DNA of 5,521 bases from an uncultured Oscillospiraceae bacterium (GTDB taxonomy: Bacteria; Bacillota; Clostridia; Oscillospirales; Acutalibacteraceae). Every line of letters starts with the position of its first letter. Position 1 is the stretch's first letter. The translations under genes were made by a program, and so were the position numbers. The stretch covers positions 1 through 5,521 of the forward strand of contig USIK01000056.1 of the NCBI GenBank assembly GCA_900554775.1. Direction: 5' to 3'. The notes below the pieces were generated by a model. The model was not told the origin of the DNA. It saw only the letters and a list, made by a program, of their open reading frames with translations, and did not search any database. Below are positions 1 to 5,449 of the stretch, piece by piece.

Positions 1-124
1 TGCTGCCAACTTGGCCTATGACTTGCCCACGGGAAACTATCTGGCCATTAGACACCGCAATGGCACTAAGGTGGGAAAACCTCGTAGCCATTCCGTTCCC
101 ATGGTCAACGACTATATTGTTGCC
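1..124 (-). other. Continuation of the M23 peptidase frame beyond an in-frame TAA (cut by window edge)
   Basis: Directly after the TAA at 125-127 the same minus-strand frame stays open for 41 codons to the window edge. It begins GNNIVVDHGNG, then has FSHLSAIAVSNGQ and GQVIGQVGS. These are the usual second-half motifs of an M23/LytM domain: the VVDHGNG strand, the (Y/F)-x-H-L-S histidine near the active site, and the V-x-x-G-Q-x-I-G-x-x-G-S stretch before the HLHFE box. The expected HxH zinc and catalytic motif would lie beyond base 1 and cannot be seen. The unbroken, motif-bearing frame shows this was part of the upstream gene until very recently, or still is. No start codon with a ribosome binding site is seen that would make it a separate gene. 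Confidence 0.85.
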
Positions 125-1150
125 TTATCCTGCGTTGCTGTGAGTAACTTTTATAACAGTTCCCGAACCTGAAGCAACAACATTCGCGCCGTAAATTGCT
201 CGCCCAGGGCTTCCAGCAATGTCTATTGCGCCGTGCATGCTCCTTCTGCCTTCGGTATCATAGAAATTCGAGCTTATGCGGCTAAACCCAGGAACAGGCC
301 AGATGAAACAACCTTGGTTCACAACTTTCGAAGATGTTCCCAGCGCAAACCCGAGCTTCTGGCCTTTCGAATTTCTTCTTGCAAGCTCTTCTTGCTCTCT
401 TCTGCGCTGCTCTTCGTAATATCTTCTGATTTCATCGTCCGCGGCTTTTATTGCAGCTTCGTTCTCGCCAATTTGCTGCTTGGTTTTTTCTTCTGAATTT
501 TTATACTGCGAAAGAAGCTCTTCGCTCTCGCTCAGCAAGGTTTGAAGCTCGCCTCTGTTCTTTCCCAAGGTTATGTTTTCTTCTTCTTGTTGCTTTTTAA
601 TGTCATCAATGCTTGATTTTTCTTTTTCAAGCTCAGCGGATTTTTCGTTCAACCTGTCTATTATTTCTTTGACTGTATCGCTAACTGATTTAACAATATC
701 CGTTTTTTCAAGGAAATCACTGAAGTCTTTAGCCCCCAGAACTATATCAAGAGTCGAAGCGTCGCCGGCTTTATACATCATCACTAAGGCATCTCTCAAA
801 AGGTCGGCTTTTTGCTCAATTTCTTTTTCAATTTCAGTTATGTGACCTTCAATCTCAAGTATCTGATTGCTAAGCTGGTTTATGTAATTATTTGATGTAT
901 CAATTTTTTCTTGCAAATCTTTTATTTTACTGTCGATATCTTCTTTATTTTTCGTTTCTTCGCTTATGCTTTTTTGAGCTTCCATAAGGTTTTTCCTTAG
1001 TTCTTCCGACTTCTTCTGAAGCTCGGTTTTGGCTTTTTTCTTGCCTTCAATGTTCAGTGAGGAAACACCATAAAAATTAGTTGCTGAAAATGCAATTCCA
1101 AGCGAAGCCAACGAACACAAAATAATTTTAAACTTCTTGTTATTTATCAA
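125..1150 (-). CDS. FtsEX-partner murein hydrolase: coiled coil plus M23 (LytM) domain, interrupted by TAA
   Basis: Secreted peptidoglycan hydrolase or hydrolase activator of the PcsB/CwlO/EnvC class, expected to be docked and switched by FtsEX at the septum. Residues 1-22 look like a signal peptide (basic KKFK, hydrophobic core, AFSA end). Residues 37-125 and 155-260 are charged, Lys/Glu/Gln-rich coiled coils, with a short break around 125-150 (MMYKAGDASTLD) as in PcsB-type proteins. The M23 domain begins near residue 280 (CFIWPVPG) and has the H306-x3-D310 zinc motif (HGAID). The reading frame stops at residue 341 (HSNAG, then TAA) where family members usually have GYGN. The remaining M23 motifs follow in the same frame. 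As written, the product lacks the second active-site half and should be catalytically dead. Translation starts at TTG 1150, overlapping the ftsX end by 11 bases. The domain assignment is secure. Whether the stop is real cannot be decided from one sequence. Confidence 0.9.
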   Translation of the reverse strand: MINNKKFKIILCSLASLGIAFSATNFYGVSSLNIEGKKKAKTELQKKSEELRKNLMEAQKSISEETKNKEDIDSKIKDLQEKIDTSNNYINQLSNQILEIEGHITEIEKEIEQKADLLRDALVMMYKAGDASTLDIVLGAKDFSDFLEKTDIVKSVSDTVKEIIDRLNEKSAELEKEKSSIDDIKKQQEEENITLGKNRGELQTLLSESEELLSQYKNSEEKTKQQIGENEAAIKAADDEIRRYYEEQRRREQEELARRNSKGQKLGFALGTSSKVVNQGCFIWPVPGFSRISSNFYDTEGRRSMHGAIDIAGSPGRAIYGANVVASGSGTVIKVTHSNAG

Positions 1151-2039
1151 AACCTGCTCCCTCCTTTTTCAAATAGCGCCTTATTGAAATTAAACTTCCG
1201 ATCATTCCTAAAAGCGATCCCGCTGCTAAAAAGCTGACCAAAATTTTAAGAAAAATATTTTTAAAATAAACCCCGTGGAAATTAATAATTCCGTCTAAAA
1301 CCCTCACGAAACTATTGTATGCCACATTAAGGATACCCGTAGAAATAAGCGCTGCAATAACGCCGATTAAAACACCTTCAATAATAAAAGGCGCTCTAAT
1401 GAACGAGTTCGTCGCGCCGACTGATTTCATTATTGCAATTTCAAGCCTGCGGTCATAAATCGTGAGCCTAATAGTATTCATAACTATGAAAAGAGAAATA
1501 ACCCCGAGCGAGCAAACAGTTAAAATTCCTGCTTTTGAAACAAGCCTGCTTAAATCAGAAAGCTTTTTAGCCGTTTCGCTCCTGTCGCTTATGGAATCAA
1601 CGCCTTCAATCACTTCGAGCTTTTCAACCGTTTGTTTATAAAGGGAAAGATCTTGCATCGTAACGTGAAAAGCCTCGGGGAACAACCTGCCGCCCTTTTG
1701 AAGGATTCCATAAAGCCCGCCCAAAACTTCCTTATATTTTTCCGAAGCTTGGTCGCTTGAATAATACTCGCATTTAAGAACATTCGGCACATTTTTAATT
1801 TCCTTCTCAATTTTAGAAGTCTTTGAGCTCGAAACGCCCTTTTCAAGGAAGACCGTTATACTGTTTTTATTTTCAACGGATTTAAGAACCTGGCTGAGAT
1901 TCGCGGAAATCAAAAACGCACTGCCCGTTAAAACCATGCAGCAAACCATAACCGAAACCGAAGCCAAGGTCATGATGCTGTTGTGAAAAACGTTTTTAAA
2001 ACCCTCTTTTGTTAAATATCTTATTATGTTAAATCTCAC
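1140..2039 (-). CDS. ftsX: Cell division protein FtsX (membrane subunit of FtsEX)
   Basis: Integral membrane partner of FtsE. FtsEX is an ABC-type complex that works mechanically, relaying ATP hydrolysis to an extracellular peptidoglycan hydrolase rather than transporting a solute. At 299 residues the length is normal for the family. Hydrophobic segments are visible at about 22-45, 170-190, 215-240 and 264-286, giving the usual four-helix layout. The large outer loop (about 46-168) is the part expected to bind the coiled coil of the hydrolase. The conserved core after TM2 is clear (NTIRLTIYDRRLEIAIMKSVGA, about residues 188-209). The start is GTG at 2039, inside the end of ftsE (11-base overlap), with GGTGA at 2048-2052 as a modest ribosome binding site, so translation is probably coupled to ftsE. 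The hydrolase gene starts inside its 3' end in the same way. Confidence 0.95.
   Translation of the reverse strand: MRFNIIRYLTKEGFKNVFHNSIMTLASVSVMVCCMVLTGSAFLISANLSQVLKSVENKNSITVFLEKGVSSSKTSKIEKEIKNVPNVLKCEYYSSDQASEKYKEVLGGLYGILQKGGRLFPEAFHVTMQDLSLYKQTVEKLEVIEGVDSISDRSETAKKLSDLSRLVSKAGILTVCSLGVISLFIVMNTIRLTIYDRRLEIAIMKSVGATNSFIRAPFIIEGVLIGVIAALISTGILNVAYNSFVRVLDGIINFHGVYFKNIFLKILVSFLAAGSLLGMIGSLISIRRYLKKEGAGFDK
1160..1166 (-). promoter_or_regulatory. Ribosome binding site fixing the TTG start of the hydrolase gene
   Basis: AAGGAGG lies inside the last codons of ftsX, nine bases before the TTG at 1150-1148. It is a near-perfect Shine-Dalgarno sequence. No in-frame ATG or GTG gives an equally good spacing, and the resulting N-terminus (MINNKKFKII) makes a normal signal peptide, so TTG is the preferred start. 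Confidence 0.8.
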
Positions 2040-2718
2040 TTAAAAATTCACCGCCTTGACTCGAATCATTTACTACCTTGCCTTCTGAAATTTCCACAAC
2101 ACGATGAGGGAAAGCTCTAACAAGTGAAACATCATGCGTAACCATGATAACTGTCGTGCCGGTTTTGTTGATGTTACTCAGCAAATTAACAATTTCAAGC
2201 GACATCTGAGGGTCTATGTTTCCCGTCGGCTCGTCAGCTATCAAAATTCCCGGGTTATTCACAAGAGCTCTTGCAAGCCCAACGCGCTGCTTTTCCCCGC
2301 CTGAAAGCTCGGCAGCCTTCCTTGAAGACTTGTCCATAAGCTCAACTAAATTTAAAACGTATTCCACTCTCTTTTTAATGTCACTTTGCTTCGCGCCGAT
2401 AACTCTCATCGCAAAAGCAACATTGTCAAACACGCTCATTTTTTCGAGAAGCCTAAAATCCTGGAAAACAACGCCAAGGCCCCTGCGATAATAAGGAATA
2501 TTCCTCGGTTTAACGCTTGAAAGATTCACTCCGTTAACCGTAATCTTGCCTGAAGTAGGCTCAATTTCTTTCGTTAAAAGCTTAAGCATGGTGCTCTTGC
2601 CGGAACCTGAAGAACCAACCACGAAAACAAACTGGCCATCCGGAATAACTAGGTTAAGCCCGTCAAGGGCCTTGCTTTCTGAGTCATAAAGCTTGACCAC
2701 GTTTTTAAATTCTATCAT
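2029..2718 (-). CDS. ftsE: Cell division ATP-binding protein FtsE
   Basis: Cytoplasmic ATPase of the FtsEX complex. All ABC motifs are present and intact: Walker A GSSGSGKST at residues 35-43, Q-loop Gln86 (VVFQDF), signature LSGGEKQR at 138-145, Walker B ILIADEP with D162/E163, and the switch His195 (VTHD). The length of 229 residues is typical. FtsE is told apart from close ABC relatives such as LolD and MacB by DFRLLEKMSVFDNVAFAMRVIG after the Q-loop and by the ftsX gene that follows with an 11-base overlap. The start is ATG 2718-2716, preceded by GGTGAT at 2727-2732, which can pair with the very 3' end of 16S rRNA at an 8-base spacing. It is the first gene of the ftsE-ftsX-hydrolase operon. 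A strong terminator ends only about 20 bases before the start codon, so expression depends on readthrough or on a nearby promoter. Confidence 0.97.
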   Translation of the reverse strand: MIEFKNVVKLYDSESKALDGLNLVIPDGQFVFVVGSSGSGKSTMLKLLTKEIEPTSGKITVNGVNLSSVKPRNIPYYRRGLGVVFQDFRLLEKMSVFDNVAFAMRVIGAKQSDIKKRVEYVLNLVELMDKSSRKAAELSGGEKQRVGLARALVNNPGILIADEPTGNIDPQMSLEIVNLLSNINKTGTTVIMVTHDVSLVRAFPHRVVEISEGKVVNDSSQGGEFLSEI

Positions 2719-2741
2719 CTTTACACATCACCAACCCAATT

Positions 2742-2780
2742 AAAAAATAAATGTGCCGCCTAAGAAATTTAGACGACACA
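2742..2780 (-). terminator. Intrinsic terminator between the CdaR-like gene and ftsE
   Basis: On the minus strand, 12-base arms at 2780-2769 (TGTGTCGTCTAA) and 2763-2752 (TTAGGCGGCACA) pair along their full length with two G-U wobbles around a 5-base loop. They are followed by TTTATTTTTT. The wobbles become A-C mismatches on the plus strand, so the element is built for leftward transcription. It lies 105 bases past the regulator's stop codon and about 20 bases before the ftsE start. It may end the regulator transcript, or act as an attenuator in the ftsE leader. Confidence 0.8.
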
Positions 2781-2803
2781 AAATTATTTCGCTTATTTTA
2801 GAA

Positions 2804-2865
2804 AATGTTGTAATACCACGCAAAATTAACTATTGTATCGCCTTGCCGGTTTATTTTACAACATT
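2804..2865. repeat. 10-base perfect inverted repeat flanking the ftsE promoter region
   Basis: AATGTTGTAA at 2804-2813 and its exact reverse complement TTACAACATT at 2856-2865 are separated by 42 bases. The distal arm covers the -35 box of the candidate ftsE promoter and the other lies just past the predicted transcription start. The layout would suit a pair of operator half-sites, or the base of a long stem in a readthrough transcript from the regulator gene. No function is shown by the sequence alone. Confidence 0.5.
2832..2861 (-). promoter_or_regulatory. Candidate sigma-A promoter upstream of ftsE
   Basis: TTGTAA (2861-2856) and TACAAT (2837-2832) are separated by 18 bases on the minus strand, giving a predicted start near 2825. 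A transcript from here would run about 45 bases and then meet the terminator at 2780-2742 before reaching ftsE. The match is fair but the region is AT-rich, so chance similarity is possible. Confidence 0.4.
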
Positions 2866-2884
2866 ATCATACAAAAAGCAACTT

Positions 2885-3970
2885 TTAAAATTTAACAGGG
2901 TTTGACATTAAGTATTTTTTTACCATCAAAGCTACTTTGAAAACTATTGCATCTTCAAATTCTCTGAGGTCAAGACCGGTTATTTTCTTGATTTTTTCGA
3001 GCCTGTAAACTAATGTGTTGCGGTGAACGAAAAGCTTACGAGAAGTTTCAGAAACGTTAAGATTATTTTCAAAGAATTTCTGAATTGTGAAGAGAGTTTC
3101 ACGGTCCATAGATTCAACTGAACCTTTTTTGAAAACTTCTTTTAAGAAAGTTTCGCAAAGAGTTGTAGGAAGCTGGTAAACAAGCCTTGCTATTCCTAAA
3201 TTGTCGTAAGGAACTACGCTCTTTTCAGTATCGAAAACTTTTCCAACTTCGATAGCGATTTGAGCTTCATTGAATGAACGAGCTAAGTCACGGATGCTTG
3301 GAACAGCAGTTCCGATTCCGATCACGCTGTGAACGCAATATTCGCCTGAAAGAGTATCAATGATTGAAGCTGCAAGTTTTTCAAGAGCTTTGCTGTCGAT
3401 ATCTTTGCTAATTTCTTTAACAAGAGCGATGTCAGTTTCATTTATGCTTACAACGAAGTCTTTTGATTTATCTGGGAAGAGACTTTGGATAACATCATAA
3501 ACTGCGACGTCAGTTTTAGAAGTGATTTTAACAATCATGCAAACTCTGCTTACATCGTTGTTGAACCTGAGTTCTCTTGCTTTAATGTAAACATCGCCTG
3601 GCAGAATGTTATCAAGAAGAACATTTTTAATGAAGTTTACTTTGTCATATTTATCGTCATATTGTTGTTTAACACTGTTCATTGCAACTGAAAGAACAAC
3701 AACATCTTTTTTGCAAATTTCGTCAGTTCCTGAAACAAAAACTGCAAATTCCGGGCATGAAGGGTCGCCAAAAGGTTTGTAGGTTGCGCTGTCAGTTGTG
3801 AAAACAGCTGTTGATAAAAAAGATTCAGGTTTAATATCGGTAATTGTTTCTCCCACTCTTGTTGAATCGCTGCATGCAACTATAACGCAAGAATCATCTA
3901 CTACACCGATAGTTCTGCCAACGGCCTCTGCTGTTTGTCTTATAATGTTTTGAAATAATCTGTTAGACAT
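2885..3970 (-). CDS. CdaR/PucR-family transcription regulator
   Basis: Probable cytoplasmic DNA-binding regulator of 361 residues. The N-terminal 100 or so residues resemble the sugar-diacid-recognition type sensor of CdaR (FQNIIRQTAEAVGRTIGVVDD, then IVACSDSTRVGE). Residues about 135-250 look like the degenerate GGDEF-like middle domain of this family, ending in GIGTAVPSIRDLARSFNEAQ. Residues 299-355 form the PucR-type C-terminal helix-turn-helix (FFENNLNVSETSRKLFVHRN, then TLVYRLEKIKKITGLDL), the best-conserved part. The ligand is unknown; the CdaR name should not be read as proof that it senses sugar diacids. The start is ATG 3970, with AGAGAGG ending six bases upstream. It has its own likely promoter and is followed by a terminator, so it is probably a single-gene transcript. 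Placed directly before ftsEX, it might act on that operon, but this is inference. Confidence 0.85.
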   Translation of the reverse strand: MSNRLFQNIIRQTAEAVGRTIGVVDDSCVIVACSDSTRVGETITDIKPESFLSTAVFTTDSATYKPFGDPSCPEFAVFVSGTDEICKKDVVVLSVAMNSVKQQYDDKYDKVNFIKNVLLDNILPGDVYIKARELRFNNDVSRVCMIVKITSKTDVAVYDVIQSLFPDKSKDFVVSINETDIALVKEISKDIDSKALEKLAASIIDTLSGEYCVHSVIGIGTAVPSIRDLARSFNEAQIAIEVGKVFDTEKSVVPYDNLGIARLVYQLPTTLCETFLKEVFKKGSVESMDRETLFTIQKFFENNLNVSETSRKLFVHRNTLVYRLEKIKKITGLDLREFEDAIVFKVALMVKKYLMSNPVKF

Positions 3971-4021
3971 ATCTTACCTCTCTTTTAAAATAATTATATT
4001 TTAGCTTACAAGTGCATATAT

Positions 4022-4037
4022 TAAAAGCCCTCTTTTA
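4022..4037. repeat. Small inverted repeat at the predicted start of the CdaR-like transcript
   Basis: TAAAAG (4022-4027) and CTTTTA (4032-4037) are exact reverse complements around CCCT. The element covers the predicted transcription start, so it could be an operator, for instance for autoregulation, or a weak 5' hairpin. It is short and could be chance. Confidence 0.3.
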
Positions 4038-4040
4038 TTA

Positions 4041-4068
4041 ATTATATACAATTAATATTATTTTGCAA
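4041..4068 (-). promoter_or_regulatory. Probable sigma-A promoter of the CdaR-like gene
   Basis: TTGCAA (4068-4063) and a consensus TATAAT (4046-4041) lie 16 bases apart on the minus strand, giving a start near 4034 and a leader of roughly 60 bases. The -10 box is perfect. The surrounding DNA is very AT-rich, which lowers the weight of the match. Confidence 0.5.
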
Positions 4069-4135
4069 TACTCTATTTTTCACATTTTGGGTTTGTCTAT
4101 TAAAAATTATGTTTTTTATACTAATTCAAGATTAA

Positions 4136-4171
4136 TTTTGAAATTTATATATATTTTACATAAATTCAAAA
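4136..4171. repeat. AT-rich imperfect inverted repeat in the intergenic gap
   Basis: TTTTGAAATTTAT (4136-4148) and ATAAATTCAAAA (4160-4171) are reverse complements apart from one extra A, with an 11-base spacer. The right arm overlaps the T-tract of the terminator next to it. It could form a second, weak hairpin behind the terminator. In DNA this AT-rich, chance is a serious alternative. Confidence 0.35.
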
Positions 4172-4216
4172 AAACGACTAACCCCCTATGAAAATAAATC
4201 TCAAAGAGGATTAATC
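4168..4216 (-). terminator. Probable intrinsic terminator after the eight-cysteine protein gene
   Basis: On the minus strand GATTAATCCTC (4216-4206) pairs over 11 positions, three of them G-U, with GGGGGTTAGTC (4186-4176). The loop is 19 bases and one G separates the stem from seven T. The wobbles favour leftward transcription. It sits 57 bases past the stop of the 4273-4626 gene. The remaining part of the 302-base gap (3971-4272) holds the regulator promoter and AT-rich DNA, with no further gene seen. Confidence 0.6.
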
Positions 4217-4272
4217 TTTAAATATGTTTATATATACGTTATATTTACCAACTAAAGAATTTTTATATCACT

Positions 4273-4626
4273 CTATCCTATCATTCCCATACATCCAGGT
4301 TCTTTACATCCTTCTTCGTGCATTTCTTCCATGTGTTCACGGCATTTGCAATCAACCATTGCAGGGCCTACTTCAGTTTTTGCACTAAATGCCACAGGAA
4401 CTTCAATCCTCATTTTTTGGCTTATAGTGAATTTGCACGTTTCTTTGTGCTTTCCTTCGCAATGTGTCGTGCCTTTGCGGATAATAGGCTTGCCAAGACA
4501 CTCTAATTTAACTTTTCCAACCTCTGCGAAAGGTTTAACTTCTACAGGAACACCGACCATTACATCCTGAAAACCAAGTGCAGGACAAAATTCCGGTCGA
4601 TGGCCATAACCTTTTTCATACTCCAT
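4273..4626 (-). CDS. Conserved-looking cysteine-rich protein with a twofold VPV repeat, function unknown
   Basis: A 117-residue protein without signal peptide or membrane segment. Its eight Cys (14, 43, 56, 64, 93, 95, 107, 112) and five His (9, 55, 60, 98, 103) suggest metal binding or disulfide cross-linking. Residues 20-43 and 70-93 align without gaps at an offset of exactly 50. Both have Q...VPV, EVG and a final C, and alternate hydrophobic and polar residues as in beta strands. The VPV strands with cysteines are loosely reminiscent of clostridial spore-coat or SPOCS (DUF3794)-like small proteins, but I cannot assign a family. The C-terminal tail (93-117) is rich in Cys, Glu, Met and Gly. 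The start is ATG 4626, eight bases after AAGGAGGT (4642-4635), a near-perfect ribosome binding site. It has its own promoter and terminator, so it is probably a highly expressed single-gene unit. That it is a real gene is likely; its function is open. Confidence 0.85.
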   Translation of the reverse strand: MEYEKGYGHRPEFCPALGFQDVMVGVPVEVKPFAEVGKVKLECLGKPIIRKGTTHCEGKHKETCKFTISQKMRIEVPVAFSAKTEVGPAMVDCKCREHMEEMHEEGCKEPGCMGMIG

Positions 4627-4662
4627 TAATGTTGACCTCCTTAAATATTTTAAGCTATGCTT

Positions 4663-4689
4663 TAGAGGCTTTATCTGTTTAAGCCTCTA
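4663..4689 (-). promoter_or_regulatory. Hairpin at the predicted 5' end of the eight-cysteine gene mRNA
   Basis: TAGAGGCTT (4663-4671) and AAGCCTCTA (4681-4689) form a perfect 9-base-pair stem with a 9-base loop. No T-tract follows on either strand, which argues against a normal terminator. The promoter just upstream places the transcription start at about 4688, so the mRNA would begin with this stem. Such 5' stem-loops are known to protect Gram-positive mRNAs from 5'-end decay; that role here is inferred. Confidence 0.55.
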
Positions 4690-4694
4690 TAATC

Positions 4695-4723
4695 ATCATA
4701 TTCAGAAGATCACATTATGTTAA
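4695..4723 (-). promoter_or_regulatory. Sigma-A-like promoter of the eight-cysteine protein gene
   Basis: TTAACA (4723-4718) and TATGAT (4700-4695) are 17 bases apart on the minus strand. Each box matches the consensus in five of six positions at ideal spacing, the best promoter match in the window. The -35 box overlaps the stop codon of the secreted-protein gene, so the two genes are packed tightly but probably transcribed separately. Confidence 0.6.
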
Positions 4724-5277
4724 AGCGAAGCATTGCTTGAATTAGAAATTTCAACAAGGTTCAAATCTTCAAGCAAAGAAACAAACACAGCAATTACCTT
4801 TGGAATGCAGTTATCGAACTGGCAAATTTTAGATTTTTTCTTGTAAATTGCGCTTAATTTGGTAGTTGAGCCTTCGGCAATCCTGCCTCTTTTAAAACTT
4901 TCATACCTGCCACCTATATAACGATTTTCGAAAATCTCTCCGCTTGGTTTAAGCTCAATCATAGTCGTATTATAACGGTTCACTTTATTGTAAACATACC
5001 GTTCACTATAATCTGCAATTTTATTATGGGTAGAGTCAAAAATAACTCTATTCTTAAATTCAAAAAGAATTTCGCCAGAAGAATTTTTCATCACGGCTGT
5101 TCCATCATCCGTGGATTCATATTTATATTCAATAATTTTTTTAATTTTGCCATGTTTAAAATGATGTTTCCCTGGGTCTTTGATTTTTCTAACAACGCTA
5201 ACATAACCCGTTGACGCGAAAACATGCGAACTAAACGCAAACATCAGCGCACAAATGCACGCTAAAAACTTTTTCAA
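4720..5277 (-). CDS. Secreted protein of unknown function with signal peptide
   Basis: A 185-residue protein with a clear Sec signal peptide (MKKFLACICALMFAF..., probable cleavage after VFA at residue 21). No lipobox is visible near the cleavage site, so it is probably released or wall-associated rather than a lipoprotein. The mature part is basic and rich in Lys and Tyr, with a His cluster at 38-42. It has two SGEI-centred segments (67-82 and 112-127) that may be repeated beta-hairpins. Its only two Cys form C152-x4-C157 and could make a disulfide. A hydrophobic stretch at 159-174 contains acidic residues at its end and is too weak to call a membrane anchor. The start is TTG 5277, with GGAGG at 5290-5286 eight bases upstream. 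The nearer upstream ATG (5286-5284) is out of frame and hits TGA after two further codons. I recognise no family. Confidence 0.7.
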   Translation of the reverse strand: MKKFLACICALMFAFSSHVFASTGYVSVVRKIKDPGKHHFKHGKIKKIIEYKYESTDDGTAVMKNSSGEILFEFKNRVIFDSTHNKIADYSERYVYNKVNRYNTTMIELKPSGEIFENRYIGGRYESFKRGRIAEGSTTKLSAIYKKKSKICQFDNCIPKVIAVFVSLLEDLNLVEISNSSNASL

Positions 5278-5310
5278 AACCTCATCCTCCCTTCACTTTC
5301 ATACTATTTG

Positions 5311-5339
5311 ACTCTACTACAAAATTAACCACCTTTCAA
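5311..5339 (-). promoter_or_regulatory. Weak candidate promoter of the secreted-protein gene
   Basis: TTGAAA (5339-5334) and TAGAGT (5316-5311) are separated by 17 bases on the minus strand and would give a short leader. The -10 box matches in only four of six positions. It is listed because it is the best candidate I found in this gap. Confidence 0.25.
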
Positions 5340-5350
5340 CGAAATGAAAC

Positions 5351-5412
5351 AAGTTCATAAATTTAAATCAAAAACCCAAGCTTAAGCTTTATTTAGTATT
5401 AAAGTTCATAAA
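5351..5412. repeat. Two copies of AAGTTCATAAA, 51 bases apart
   Basis: AAGTTCATAAA occurs at 5351-5361 and 5402-5412. AAACCCAA also follows each copy at a somewhat different distance (5372-5379 and 5430-5437). This could be an old local duplication or paired binding sites upstream of the secreted-protein gene, but the low complexity makes the case weak. Confidence 0.35.
5378..5389. repeat. 12-base perfect palindrome AAGCTTAAGCTT
   Basis: The sequence equals its own reverse complement and lies between the two AAGTTCATAAA copies. It has no loop, so it fits a dimeric protein-binding site better than an RNA hairpin. No function can be assigned. Confidence 0.35.
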
Positions 5413-5449
5413 AAATTAAACCCCGTAGCAAACCCAAACATTATGCAAA

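Noticed and set aside
125..127. Alternative genetic code with TAA read as Tyr.
   Set aside because: All five other genes end normally at TAA and no other internal stop is seen. A single mutation or base error is far simpler.
233..845. Plus-strand open frames opposite the hydrolase gene.
   Set aside because: They are rich in Ser, Phe and Leu, as expected from the antisense of Lys/Glu-rich coiled-coil codons, and have no ribosome binding site or recognisable domain.
1610..1846. Second minus-strand frame inside ftsX.
   Set aside because: It overlaps the FtsX outer-loop region in another frame, is Lys/Arg-rich without domain pattern, and is a shadow.
2216..2491. Plus-strand open frame opposite ftsE.
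   Set aside because: It lies wholly antisense to a gene with all ABC motifs intact and shows no independent coding signal.
2781..2884. Possible riboswitch in the gap between the regulator and ftsE.
   Set aside because: The leader is only about 100 bases and I recognise none of the conserved cores of known classes; simple promoter, repeat and terminator elements account for it.
4197..4212. Short local hairpin around CTC-AAA-GAG.
   Set aside because: It needs a bulge and has a three-base loop. The larger 11-bp pairing at 4216-4176 that ends in seven T explains the region better.
4318..4570. Two plus-strand frames opposite the eight-cysteine gene.
   Set aside because: The minus-strand gene has a promoter, a strong ribosome binding site, a terminator and an internal repeat at protein level; the opposite frames have none of these.
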